Positions 52,073-63,990 of a DNA stretch of 64,000 bases are shown piece after piece (position 1 is the stretch's first letter; each line of letters opens with the position of its first letter). A model generated the notes under the pieces. That model saw only the letters and a program-made list of their open reading frames with translations. It had not been told where the DNA came from and did not search any database. The stretch is taken from contig CAAAJI010000013.1 of NCBI GenBank assembly GCA_900642245.1, positions 106,065 to 170,064 of the forward strand, in the 5' to 3' direction. The position numbers and the translations under genes were made by a program. The stretch comes from Fragilaria radians (taxonomy: Eukaryota > Bacillariophyta > Fragilariophyceae > Fragilariales > Fragilariaceae).

Positions 52073-55000
52073 TTATCTTCGACGATCGCGTGGTGGACTA
52101 AATCTACGTTCGTCTCGTATTGGTGGAACACTATGTCTGGAAGATCCCCTGTAACCACCACCAACGTAGTTGTCGTCAATTGGAAGTCCACGACGATGGT
52201 CATCCTGTCTATCGTATCCATAATCATTGCCTCTTCGATCGGGCTGTGGAGTTGGTCCATGATCGCCTCGAATATCTCGATCATGCCCTACCGTCGGTGC
52301 TGGCCCTCGGTCGCTTGGAGGCTCTCCACGAGGCACTCGTCGGTCTCGATCTGAAAGCGGTGGTACACGATCACCGCGACGATCCGGATGCCCTCGATAA
52401 TCCCACTCATTCTGCAGTGGTGGACCACGATCAGAAGGGTGAGGAGGTCCTCGAACATTTCGTTGATGTTGTAATGTTAGAGGACCACGATTGTCCCAAT
52501 GGCGAGTGGAATGACTCGCTTCCCAATCGATGGGAGGCTCATGACCACCTCTACCGTCCCAATCGGGACGTGACGGAGGACCCCGATTATTTCGTAAATC
52601 TGGAGGAACTCGTTTATCCCGCATAGGTGACATTCTTCCACTTTCAGTTCTTGGTCGAGGAGGAATTCGGTTGTCGCGATCGCGGTCAGATCGTACACGA
52701 TCAACATTCCAAATATCTCTATCGTTTGCTGGTAGATTTCTATCGTCCTTTTCAAATGAAGATCGATTGTCCCGACCACTTGTGAGTGCTCGATCAATAC
52801 TATTTTCGACACCACTTTTGCTCATGTTTCCATTTAGAGCTATGGCACGGATATCGCTCCTCTCGCATGGTCGTCGAACTTCCTTTTCTTTGCTATAATG
52901 GTGGTAGTCTTCCGAAAGTTCTTTAGGACATCTTGAGCTTACACCATGACTAGAACCAGGACCGTGGTCCTTTCGTTGATCGAGAGAAGGCTGTGCCAGT
53001 CGACCATCAGGATTCCTTTTATCATCTTCTCGTGGTCCATCGTTGTTAAAAACACCTCTAGTGTCTCCCACATCGGCTCGATGACGATTAGAATCGTTTC
53101 CACGGTAGTCTTGACGATCTCGATCATTGTCGCGATTGCGATTTCTGCTATCATCACGATCACGACGAGAAGATTTCTTATGCTCACGGGCTCTTGAATG
53201 GTGATCTCTATCACGTTTATCCTTCGATTCAAGTGGGACATGCTCATTTGCTCGATCTAAATCAAAAGCGGTTGGGCTGTCGTCATATCTATGTGATTCT
53301 TCTGGGGATTTTTTTAAATCTTTCCGACGACGTTTCTCATCCCTATTTTCTCGCCTAGTGTCCGAGGAGCGCTTACGGTCACCCCTGGAGTCCAAGCTTT
53401 TCCTCTCGCCACGCCTTTCAGCATCCGATCGACGGTGATGTTCTGATTGATCATTAACGTCGTCTTTTTGTTTGTAATCGCGTTCTCGGCGTTCTTCGTC
53501 TCTCTTACGTCTCTTTCGATCTTTTTCCTCCCTTTCCTGGTGTTCAAGCTCATGATTTCTCTTTCTTTCCTTCTCAATTCGCTTATTTCCGTCCACATTA
53601 CTTTTTCCTAGACTTCTATTTGATTGCTCTTCATGACCTTTCTCAGCTTCAATTTGCCTTCTCTCTTCTTCTCGTCTCCACCTATCCTCTTCCTTATCAC
53701 GTTCTTCCTTCGTTTTTAACGCTGAGCTTCCCTCCTCTTGAACTTTCAACATCTGCTCGTCATACACTTCCCTGAACACAGCCTCAGCTTCCTCTTCGGT
53801 CATGCCACTCTCCTTAGCTTCATCGCGTGCGGCATTAGCAATCAATTTAACTTCTTTCCTTTTCTTTTTGGTTTGAAACTCGTGGACATCACAATCTCCA
53901 TTCCCCAATTGTAGCGGGCCTAGATGTTCCGGAAGATCAGGAGCTCTAGGGTCCACTTGAAAGTATCGAGATTCTAACGCCCGGCTTGCAGTTAATCTTT
54001 TTGATGGGTCTAATTCCAACAACTTTTCCAGCAAATTCAAACAAGAAAACGACATTTTCTTGTTATATTTTTCTCTGAGACGACTAGGCTTTGGCTTTTC
54101 GATTTTAACTTTTCCCGTACGCATTAATGGAAGGTCATTTAAATCGTCATTTGGGTTTGGAGTGCCAAGTAGATCAAAAATAAGATCAAGCTGTTCCATC
54201 TCAACTTTTCCTGGTAACAGTGTTTTTCCCAATACCAACTCCCCAAGAATGCAGCCTGCAGACCACATGTCTACGCTATATCCATAGCGAGTCGCCCCCA
54301 AAAGTATTTCAATCGGCCTGTACATGACTGTGACTACTTTATTGGTCAATTCTAACGACGATCGTCGACTGGAATTGGTGACATACGGACGAAATTACGT
54401 GAGGGGATTCCAAAACAAACGATATTGCTCTGGAGTTATGACGACTTACTCATGAAGTTTATCAAGAATTGGAGGTTCGATACAGCGTGCCAAGCCGAAA
54501 TCGGCCAATTTAACACGATGTTGTGAATCAATTAGTATATTTGCAGGTTTAATATCTCGGTGAACATACTTTTGATCATGCATGTATTCCAGTGCTTCCA
54601 ATAACTGTTTAAATATACATTTCACTTGCTGCTCACTGAATTGATACCGTACGTCCAGTAAAGCCATTAGATCATGAGAAACATATTCCAAAACCAAGAA
54701 AAGATTGCCTTTGTATCCCTCTCGGGCATCTATGATTCTCGATTCACTTTTAGATGAATTATCTTGACTGAGTTCTTTTTTCTTATAATCTACTCGATGT
54801 TCATCGTGCTCGTCGAGATGCTCAAAACCCTTAGAACTTACCACTTCGATCATTTCCACCAAACGTGGATGGCGGAGACGCTGAAGTATCTTTATTTCTC
54901 TTATAACTGACGGTGTCATACCATTATAGCCTCCATGCTGAATTATCAATTTTTTTAAGGCGACGGGTCGTCCCGTTTCCTTACAACGAGCTTTATATAC

Positions 55001-55414
55001 TTGACCATACGCTCCCTCACCTATTTGCTCCTGTCGTTCGTAATGTGCTATCGTCCTCGTCATTTTCCCCATCCAATGCTTGGATTTCGTTGCCCCGAGC
55101 AAGAGATTTTGCTGATGTTGCAGATGGCGAACTTGCGATATTGATGTGGTTAATGGAATCGATCCATTGCCTAATAAAGCAATCATCTGCTGCGGCATTG
55201 ATGTCATCGTTTGTTGAAAATCGGGTTGAAAGGTGGAGTTGAGCCTTTGTTCATGCAAATCGATATTAACAGAAGGAGAATGAAAGGCGTGATAGTCGTC
55301 TACTCGTTCACTGGAAACCAAAAACCTTTGCAGTACATAAACTAATATCTCAGAGGTTGTCAGCTTAACGCAAGTTTCCATCAGAAACATTCTAAATTCC
55401 AAAAATAAGTTCAT
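52073..55414 (-). CDS. CDK9/CDK12-like kinase with long Arg/Asp-rich tail
   Basis: The gene is read as complement(join(52073..54368,54450..55414)), 1086 aa. The 81-nt intron starts GTAAGT and ends in CAG, and frame is kept. The kinase domain starts near residue 126: IGEGAYGQVYKA, VALKKL, a cyclin-helix GMTPSVIREIKIL where CDK9 has a P-I-T-A-x-R-E form, HRDIKPANIL, DFGLA, then TNKVVTVMYRPIEILLG and YSVDMWSAGCILGEL. An acidic/Lys insertion (about 185-220) lies after the alpha-C region. The remaining ~570 residues are charged: KEERDKEEDRW, then RDRD/RERD/DRR repeats and Pro/Arg motifs to the end. This suggests a transcription-elongation CDK acting on RNA polymerase II and splicing. The start may be a later ATG, since the first 30 codons look non-conserved. 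Its 3' end is 32 bp from that of the MIC19-like gene. Confidence 0.88.
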
Positions 55415-55746
55415 TATGTAGGGTTAAGACTATTTGACCAGACGAAATATTCAACTTTGCTTGATTGACAAGAGCAGAAATTCCTTCTGTTAAGTTGTGT
55501 AAATGTCTTATGCTCACACATAAGGATATTAATTATCTATCCACTTTAGGGAAATATGCACAATAGACCGAACCATTAGTTAAATGGTGTATCCTCTTAC
55601 ATGTTAAGCACAAAGTTAGTGACACATCAAAGTGACAAGGAAAGTAACTTCTTACATCAAATTTCATCCGAAATTACTTTGTCTCATCATCTTTAACTTT
55701 CTCATCCTTTGCCACATTCTATTGCAATTAACGTCCTCGAAATGAT

Positions 55747-56148
55747 ATGACTTCCTTCTCGAAACCACTCACTTACCTTGATTATCTGGATTGCCTCGTC
55801 CAGCAACTAGATGTACCAAAAATGTATACCATTTTAAGTCCACAAAACATGGAGAGGAAGGAGAACGCAGGAATCCAAAGTTTGACGTCCCATATGATGA
55901 CAGTGATGGTTCACCACTTAAAAAGTATTCCTAAGGAAATCTGTGCATTGTGTAGTGGTCTTGAAGAACCGTGTGAAGCAACAGGAATCAATGATGATAC
56001 ATTCAGCGCAATAACTCTAAGCATATTCACAGGTAAGTTAAGAGATTGCTTTCCAGTCATCTTCGCAGTTGTTTACTGTGAAATGACTACAAAAATGAAG
56101 ATATGGAGTATAAACCTAATGTCGATGAATTGTGTTGCAAAGCTATAG
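55747..56148 (+). CDS. Hypothetical protein, possibly two exons
   Basis: From the ATG at 55747 the frame stays open to the TAG at 56148 (133 aa). A strong GTAAGT donor at 56033 and TTTCCAG or TTCGCAG acceptors shortly after would remove about 25 to 37 nt, shorter than other introns here, while keeping frame, so splicing is uncertain. Contains CALCSGLEEPC, a possible Cys pair. No family recognised. It is divergent from the CDK gene with about 330 bp between, so it may be a small real gene. Confidence 0.35.
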   Translation: MTSFSKPLTYLDYLDCLVQQLDVPKMYTILSPQNMERKENAGIQSLTSHMMTVMVHHLKSIPKEICALCSGLEEPCEATGINDDTFSAITLSIFTGKLRDCFPVIFAVVYCEMTTKMKIWSINLMSMNCVAKL

Positions 56149-58690
56149 ACTAGACGGAGGGGTGGTTTTTCCACGGCATACGAGCCAAAGAGCCTAACTG
56201 AAACGTATTCTATGTAAAAACTACCTTGAAGCATAACTGCAAACTGGTACCTTAATCGAAGGATCAGGGATACTAAGACTTGTGCATCGTTTTTCCAAGA
56301 ACATGGAATAGTCTCCTAAGCGTAGAATCCTAAATGACTTCACAAATCTAAGTAATGCTGATATAAAAATACCCCTGGAATCTGATATTGCCTGAAATCT
56401 GTTTAGAAATGCTTGGTATGGAAATATCAAAGATTTTATATCTGAAACAGATGTCCTACCATGTCGAAGTTTTTGAATAAAAATGGGCGAGATTCTATAT
56501 GCTAAGGTAGTGATGCTGAGCAGGATCAGAAACATTCTTCGGGCCTTACCAAGTGGTCTACAATCTGTAATTACAATTTTAAAGAGCCATGCGGAAGTTT
56601 TTTAGCAATAATTTTGAAAGAGACAAGATTCCAAATAAGGTTAAACAAAGTATATTCCAGCATCAAAAGGCCCAAACAAAAAAGTGCAATATGTGTATAG
56701 TGCGGAACAGTATGTTTGTATGCTGAAAACTTGCAGAAAGATATTATAGAAGCGCCTAATATAGCGCAAAGAATAGGACTTACTTTCCCTTGTCAATATT
56801 GTCAAGCAAATCGAAAAATCCTGCTGTGATATCCGAGAATATTTTTATCCTTCATTGTGTACTGCATGTGCACCATTCTGTCTTCCAATCGGCGATATCA
56901 TCAAATATGACGGGAATTGGGATACAACCACAAAAACTGAGCTTTCTATCACAAAACATGAGAAGAGGTAAATGAGACGACTTTTCAATGAGTCCAGTTT
57001 CTATATCAAAGCATTAACACAATTATATCAAAACATAGGTAAAGTCACAGCAAAACACCTTCAAGGAAACACTTGTCACATGAAGTGTTTGGGGGTAAAT
57101 TTTGTGTTGCGTGGTATCTTGAATACTCAGCCATAAGTAAAGCGGAATCGAAGATTTTCCACTTGTTTGATTAGGTAATATACCCAGAGATAAATTACGC
57201 AAATTGTGCTTAATGTGTCAAAGAATTTAACCACAACGGAATCCCTACTTTATTCTTTGTAATAAATCCCTAAGTTGATCATTGGAGAAAGATCGATAGA
57301 GACTAAATGGTGCCTTGGAAAAAAATCCAGAGTAAGTTAGCCAATAAGATACATCACAACAATTAATCCACCAGCTTAGTTATATGAAATCAGTTCAACT
57401 AGAAATCCTCTGATATCAGATGATGTAGAAGCATCCAAAATTGATCGACTTTCAAGCTACTATTGAGTCCCATACATAATTGGTGCTTATCACTTTGCTA
57501 TATCAGTTGTGAGTAGTTGGCACTCCCTTATGCAATATTTACCTACCTTGACTGAAGGATCAAGAAGCTGATCCCTAACACAACAGGTTGTAAACAAGAA
57601 AAGTTTATAATAAAATATTAAACTTGGGTTTTTTCTTTACCGGTACAAGGAGGCGTCCTGTACCGTTGGTGCACAGTAAATAGCAGTAGAATCAAAATAT
57701 TCTTATAGTTACTCATCTTGCCATCGGTAGTTACAAGTAAGCTATCCTATTAGAAATCCACCACAAGTTTAACTAAGATAAATGATTCACTAGTTAAACG
57801 TAGTGAAGATTAGATATTGCTTATAAAGGGAAAGCAACATTATACAATCCAGCACCGGATCCATCATAATGATCTAAAAAAGATTTTATTTAGAGGTTAG
57901 CTCTCTAATGTATTACACCCCGAAGCAAGCATTGACTTGAAACTCCAAGAAAGTTTGCTTGGACATCTTGAAAAGCACTTCCTGCCCTAGGTTGTGACAA
58001 TGCAGAGCCAAGGCCACCCTGTGATAAGGAACACAATCCTTGTGAAAGGCCATTTGCAAAGCGATTGCGTGTTTCAAGCAGCGAGAAAACCTTTTTGAAG
58101 CTAAAAGATGATTTTTCTAGAAAATAAATCTTTGTCTTTTCATTTCAAAGAAAGCAATGCAAGTGAAAGGCAGTCGAAGCTTGATAAGGCTGAAAATGTC
58201 AATACCAGGAAGGTTGAATACACTGAAATTAACCTTACCGGTGTTAAAGACTTTGAGGCATATCTTTAATCTTCCATTACCTAACTATGCTGGAAAAGCC
58301 TCTTATCCCACTGTAAACCAAGTAAGTGTCTGTATCAATGATTTCATGTAGACTTTTATACCATAAAATTGGAAATTTAGAAACAGGCACAAACTTGCAC
58401 GTTCTACGTTGAAAGGCTGTAGCTTTGTTGTTACATCATGACAATGATGGAGTTCCCGTTCTATTGTTCAACTCTAGGAGCTGTTAACGCAATAATAATA
58501 AGCTCTCTTGATGGACTCCGAAAAGGCTTACACTTCCAAGTTCTGAAAGTTTAGCCTGATAGAGCAATTTTATCGTGCCATAGTGAAGACGGCGACACTC
58601 CTTTTAGGCCCAATTCAATAATGTGGCATCCACAGGTAAGATGGGATACAGCATATGCCTTATTAAATACTAATCTTTACTTTTTTCCAA
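56149..58690. other. Decayed repetitive-looking DNA
   Basis: No gene recognised. Short open stretches at 56221-56535 (minus), 56790-56975 and 58157-58351 (plus) lack motifs. The right part probably contains the 5' LTR of the copia element that follows, but no LTR pair can be demonstrated. Confidence 0.4.
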
Positions 58691-58939
58691 ACACGTACAA
58701 GAATGTCAGTTACAGATAAGTATCCAAAAATGTCTGTAGCTTCAACACAACCAGAGAACTCAAAAGTGATGATTATAACAGCAATTCGTCATCCAAGGTG
58801 TCTTTTTGGGGTTCTCCAGACTTATCTGTAGGAGTTGAAAACTCGTTTTTAGTTGATTGAGTTACAAGAAGATGCAAGTTTTTTGCATGTTAATGTGGTG
58901 TAGGACACAGGCTCCTAATTGAAAATAGGATGAAACAAG

Positions 58940-59350
58940 ATGGTATTAGGTCATGGTATCAGTTAGTTAACCAATATGAAACGGATAGTAGCCGAAATGT
59001 TAGGATCAAGAAACTTGAAAATGTCATCACAACCGTTTCCACAGGCATTATAGGTGAGGTTTGTTAAATGGATCCAAGATTATGAAGATGCCTTTACAGA
59101 TTTTGTTATGCTTGGACAGAAGATATGGGATGATGATGATAGTAAGAAATGTTGACTTATTCAGAATGCTCAGAATATTGGCATGGTTGACACAGTATTT
59201 GAAGAATTGGTTAGAGATAAGTCTTTTATAGAAGCATAGAACTTCCTTAGATCACACGCCATGCGTTGTGAAAAGCAGAGTAGGGAAAAGGTGACAAGGC
59301 AAGTCACCAGCACAAACCAAGCAAATAATGATGATGAGAAAGATTAAGTC
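58940..59350 (+). pseudogene. Copia gag remnant
   Basis: Reads WYQLVNQYETDSSRNVRIKKL, then in another frame VKWIQDYEDAFTDFVMLGQK and QNAQNIGMVDTVFEELVRDK, with stops between. This is the copia gag core with its W..L...Y pattern. Confidence 0.8.
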
Positions 59351-59769
59351 AAGCAAGTCTTATCCCTAGTTAATGAACAGCAGATCCGAGATTTAACATG
59401 ACAAGATGATGAGTTGGAAGTTCTGTAATCTTCCAAGACTGCTATGGCATGTAAAGTGGCACAGGTACCCCCTGAGATCTAGATGACTCTTCCACTAGAA
59501 GCAAAAATGGCTACTAAATGAACGAAAACGAAATCCAAGATCTGACAACAAAGATCTTAGTATTATTGATGAATTCCATGAAGATGCTATCAAAAGTTCT
59601 AGTCTATATGAAGAACAAGATACTGATTATGAAACGTGGAATTTTGAACATAATGTGTATACATGTATCAGTACTGACAATACCTTGGATAATAAGTGTA
59701 TGAGCTTTCTTTTTCTATCGGAAAACATCACATTAGTGTTTCAGACGGTGGTGTGGTGTCTTAGGAAAT

Positions 59770-60455
59770 GGATGCGAAGTTTTATCCATGCATAGCTCCA
59801 GAAGGGCAAATGTTGAAGGTTTTGATCATGAGACTACAATTAAAAAGAATCTTCCAATTGTTAGTGCTCTTTTTGCAGGGGTTAGGGGTTACTTCAGTAG
59901 ACCTATCAGACGGACAATCTATTCTATTGTTTATCAATGAAGGTATCTATAGTGAAACGTCAAACCATTCTTTGTTGTCAGAGTTTCAACTTAGAGAATA
60001 TGGAGTAATCATTGACTCAATTTGTCATAGACACCGAGGAACTCAGCAAATGAAAATATCTGATAGCACTCATCAGGGTGACAACAATATACATTTAGAT
60101 TTAGCAGGATGTATGGTACATTTCAGACAACGATCGCCAACTAAAGAGGAATTTCCATCACTCAAGCAGTTTTGTTTCACCCAAGGAGATACTCCATGGG
60201 ATCCATCCTCATTCTCTGATCAAGTGGCTGATAAGTTTTATAAACAAGTTGTTGATACTGAATCCTACAATGCCAATGGTTTGAAGTTGTTTCCTTATGA
60301 TGGCTCAAGCCAACAATACAGCCCCCCAGAAACACGGATCCACATTCTTGTAAGGCACTACCTAGTAAGATTGATTATGAAAGGTTATCACCCTACTTTG
60401 CGTTTAGACGACATGATGTCATACAGAACACATTGCGGCAAACTACATAATTAGC
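59770..60455 (+). pseudogene. Copia protease/pre-integrase remnant
   Basis: An open 228-codon stretch. Internal text includes IIDSICHRHRGTQQM, DLAGCMVHFRQRSPTKEE and DPSSFSDQVADKFYKQV, matching the segment between protease and integrase in CoDi-like copia. The DSG protease motif and zinc-binding residues are not intact. Confidence 0.65.
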
Positions 60456-60589
60456 AAAGTACACTATCAATAACCCTATGCGATGGCATCCAAAAATTTG
60501 TTTTCAGATGCTCTGACACGTTTAAACGAAGTCACTGCTAAAGATACTTGTTTTGCAAGTGACAAGTCCGTAGGGAGATATTATTGTGC

Positions 60590-61170
60590 GCAAGCCTTTT
60601 GGTATGACATCTAAAAGTTAATTTGTTGCAGTAATGAAGGCAGAGTCCGAATTTCCAGATGAATACTTGGACTTCATTCAGATAAATGGAATATCATCTG
60701 TAATCTGACGTGATGATGCAAAGTCAGAAATGACTCACGATTTCCGTCAAATTCATCGTAACTTATTAATTACTGATCAATGGACAGAACCACATAGTCC
60801 GTGGCAAAATCCTGCAGAACTGAATGGCGTAAAACACTTAAAGTCTCATGCCGGTCTTACTTGATAGAACTGGAGCACCAGATTCCATGTGGTCCTTAAC
60901 TCAAGAGTACGTTTCCTGAAACCATTGAAAGGCCTGGAAACTTTGCAGCTTTTGTAGATAATGTTGGAGATGCATTAACATTCAAGATCCTAAAGAATGA
61001 CTTAAGTAATGTATTACATAGAAGTGTTGTCAGATCTTCATAAGTTGCTACGCATAGGGACAAGCGTGTCAGACTCAAGTCAGACCTACAAGTGACACTG
61101 GACAGGTTAGATGCAAGACTAAGGGATGTAATCACCAGGGACAGTCAGCCTAAGCAGAGATCAAGAAAGC
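60590..61170 (+). pseudogene. Copia integrase remnant
   Basis: Pieces read MKAESEFPDEYLDFIQ, RDDAKSEMT, EPHSPWQNPAELNGVKHLKSH (integrase third acidic residue region), KFPETIERPGNFAAFVDNVGDALTFKIL and VLHRSVVR, in several frames. Confidence 0.8.
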
Positions 61171-61790
61171 CCCGAGATGGTTACGAACAAAACTAGATCT
61201 AAGGTAGGTTATATTGACCAGAGTATTGGTGACAGGACAAGGTATAAAGTACACATTGAGTGCAATGAAAACATTATTCGTGTTAACTTCTTCCTACTAT
61301 ATGATGCTATCAAGTTTCAAAATCAGAGTGATGTTAAAAAAGTTGTTCTACAACTAGGAGAATCGGAATGTAAGGTATACCAAAGTACCTTGATGGAATC
61401 TAAGTCAAAATGTCAATTTGACTAGCTACGTCAGCTACACATGTTGGGCAAGATTGAGGATGACAAGTCATGGGAATGTGTAAAGGTGCTTGAGTACTCT
61501 GAAGACAAAGGAGTAGATGACAGTACCCAGCATAAGTGCTTAGTAGAATGGAATGACATTAGTCATTCTCAGTCATGGTGAACTTCTTTGCATTATGTCT
61601 TAGTAATCCTACACCTGTAATATCATTTGCAAGAGACCAGAAATTGTTGGACAAAAGTCCCTTTTGCCATCTAATTCCATACTGCAAGGCTAGACAACCA
61701 GTGGATATGGCCAAGATACATAATGTCTCATCAAGCCCGACAACTGTAAAATACAAGTTTGGAATTCAAGTCCCAAGAGGTATCAAGATC

Positions 61791-62186
61791 NNNNNNNNNN
61801 NNNNNNNNNNNNNNNNNNNNNNNNNNNNNNNNNNNNNNNNNNNNNNNNNNNNNNNNNNNNNNNNNNNNNNNNNNNNNNNNNNNNNNNNNNNNNNNNNNNN
61901 NNNNNNNNNNNNNNNNNNNNNNNNNNNNNNNNNNNNNNNNNNNNNNNNNNNNNNNNNNNNNNNNNNNNNNNNNNNNNNNNNNNNNNNNNNNNNNNNNNNN
62001 NNNNNNNNNNNNNNNNNNNNNNNNNNNNNNNNNNNNNNNNNNNNNNNNNNNNNNNNNNNNNNNNNNNNNNNNNNNNNNNNNNNNNNNNNNNNNNNNNNNN
62101 NNNNNNNNNNNNNNNNNNNNNNNNNNNNNNNNNNNNNNNNNNNNNNNNNNNNNNNNNNNNNNNNNNNNNNNNNNNNNNNNNNNNNN
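61791..62186. other. Assembly gap (396 N)
   Basis: A run of N inside the copia element, between the spacer (ending FGIQVPRGIKI) and the reverse transcriptase. Confidence 1.
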
Positions 62187-62750
62187 CCTTGAAACAGAGC
62201 TTAAGCAACTTACTGATTATGAGACGTTTATTGTACTTGATTCAAGGGAGGACATTCCCAAAGGATACCAGAAGATAAAAATTATCTATGACAAGAAGAA
62301 ATTGAAACAGAGCCTAAGCAACTTACGGATGATGAGACATTTATTGTACTTGATTCAGGGGAGGACATTCCCAAAGGATACCAGAAGATTACATATCATA
62401 TAGTATTTGATGTCAAATATGATTCAATTTACAAAGCAAAACTGATTGCAGGTGTTAATTGGACGATCAATGACAAGGAAGACATTTGTTCGGGTGTTGT
62501 ACGTATGGATACTATCAGAATTGGGTTTTTCCTGGGTGAATTCTACGGATTGTCATGCTGTGCATGTGTCATTGGAAATGCATTCTTATATGGAAAAACA
62601 AAGGAGGAGGTTTACATAACGGCTGGTCCAGAGCTTGGTATAACGCTATGTGGGGAGAACCTATTTATTAACAAATCCTTAAATGGTTTGAAGACTTCAG
62701 CTTCCAGGTTTCGTGAACATTTAGAGTTGATAAAATCCTTTTCTGCTTGA
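62187..62750 (+). pseudogene. Copia reverse transcriptase, N-terminal part
   Basis: Text HIVFDVKYDSIYKAKLIAGVNW, DKEDICSGVVRMDTIRIGFFLGE, YGLSCCACVIGNAFLYGKTKEEVYI (split) and NKSLNGLKTSASRF is the fingers/palm part of copia RT. It ends before the YVDD box. The first ~200 bases contain a duplication next to the gap. Confidence 0.85.
62189..62389 (+). repeat. 113-bp-period tandem duplication beside the gap
   Basis: 62189-62276 and 62302-62389 are near-identical (TTGAAACAGAGC...GGATACCAGAAGAT), with 25 unrelated bases between. Since it abuts an N gap it may be an assembly artefact joining two haplotypes or copies. Confidence 0.85.
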
Positions 62751-63559
62751 CTACAAAATGGACCTAACGCTTAATTAACACATTAGAGAGACAAATTTAT
62801 AAAACAAGACAAGAAAAGCCTATGACATCGTGGCGGCATCACTACAGAAAAATAGCAAGCCAGGAACAATTTCATACAAGCCACGCTAGGCTTAATTGGC
62901 TTTTAACGCATTTTTGCGGGAGAAGCAAGAAACACCTTAAAAATTGGCTCTGCCTCTCAGAGCATAAACCAAGATTTTGAACCCCTAACCTGCTTCAATG
63001 CTGAGTGAATTCATAATAATTCAGCTCTAAAAGTTGACATGTTGGACCATTCAATGTACTTGGCGTAGTAATAAACTAGATACCATTTTCATCGGCAAAG
63101 GTGTATGCCCAGGTTGCATTCCCATCCATTATATCATGTGGAGGATTTCTTGATACTTTAAGCTCTATATACGTGTTGTGATTCCTAACATATGTTGCGT
63201 ATATTTTGCCTCTTGTTGACAGATTGCTTCCTCTGGTAGGACCTCTACTAAACTAATGTTTGTACATTTATGAACTTGTCTTTCTTTAACGCTAAACGTT
63301 TCTAAATATTTTTCCTTTCTTTATTCCGTGTCCTGTAATTGTTTCCTTATTTCACTGACAGTTACTAGCTATGACCCACGGTACTTATTTCATTTCCTTC
63401 TATTTGATATTGATTTTTTATCCTCAATGCTGTCCAAGAGGGTTGTGATGGTAACATCTATTCACATTTGGTTTCTTGTTGTGTTGACATTGTCATAGCT
63501 TTTCTCTACTTTATACTTCATTATCTATCGCTGTTCCACTCTTGCCTTTGATGTCAACC
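62751..63559. other. Intergenic or decayed, no supported gene
   Basis: No recognisable coding or repeat structure. Confidence 0.4.
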
Positions 63560-63990
63560 ATTGTTAACCCACCTAAGAACAATTGGAAGTATTTTACTTA
63601 TCTTGTGTTTGATTCTGAAACTTCCAACTTAAATAAGCGAATTTGAATGTGTGTAAATTGCCTTCTACGAGAAACTTTTGCATTGGTTCGGGAATTAAAT
63701 TCACATATGATGTCTTTGGATAAATCCAAAATTTGTTTTGAACCAGATGCTTTCATTGTGTATCATTTTTCTTCAAGAACCCAATTAGTTAGAACCATCG
63801 TTTCACTGCTATCTTCATAACAGAGTCCAAAGGTTTATCTTCTGTGGTACAGTGTAAAACTCTTTCTTTGTGGCAAATTCCCTGTTCTAATTTAAGATCG
63901 CGCCATCCCAAACCACCTAACTCCGTTGGTCGGTACATAATGCTCTCGATGTATTTCCTGATTAACCAAGTGGATTAAGAAATACAGTTT
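63560..63990 (-). pseudogene. LINE (non-LTR) RT C-terminal fragment
   Basis: The minus strand reads TWLIRKYIESIMYRP, TELGGLGWRDLKLEQGICHKE and then MKIAVKRWF before a stop, followed by weaker text. The GGLGxxxLxxxQG motif is characteristic of the region downstream of RT in non-LTR retrotransposons. It is truncated by decay and by proximity to the window edge. Confidence 0.6.

Larger units (their letters stand above)
58690..62750 (+). mobile_element. Degenerate CoDi-type copia retrotransposon
   Basis: The plus strand carries, in order: gag (58940-59350), protease-like and pre-integrase text (59770-60450), integrase (60590-60860), an integrase C-terminal linker (60900-61170), a spacer (61180-61780), a 396-base assembly gap, and the start of RT (62187-62750), where it stops. 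Every part has stops and frame changes. The encoded text is of the kind found in diatom copia families. No RNase H and no LTRs were found. Confidence 0.85.

Noticed and set aside
52120..53200. Long plus-strand open frames opposite the CDK tail
   Set aside because: They are mirror frames of the Arg/Asp-rich repeat coding region; the low-complexity codons leave the other strand open.
56790..57130. Possible transposase-like text (cysteine pairs, HMK) on the plus strand
   Set aside because: Too short and broken in every frame to assign to any family.
63000..63560. Possible 3' LTR of the copia element at 58.7-62.75 kb
   Set aside because: No matching sequence upstream of the gag remnant, and the element is cut off inside RT, so an LTR here is not expected.
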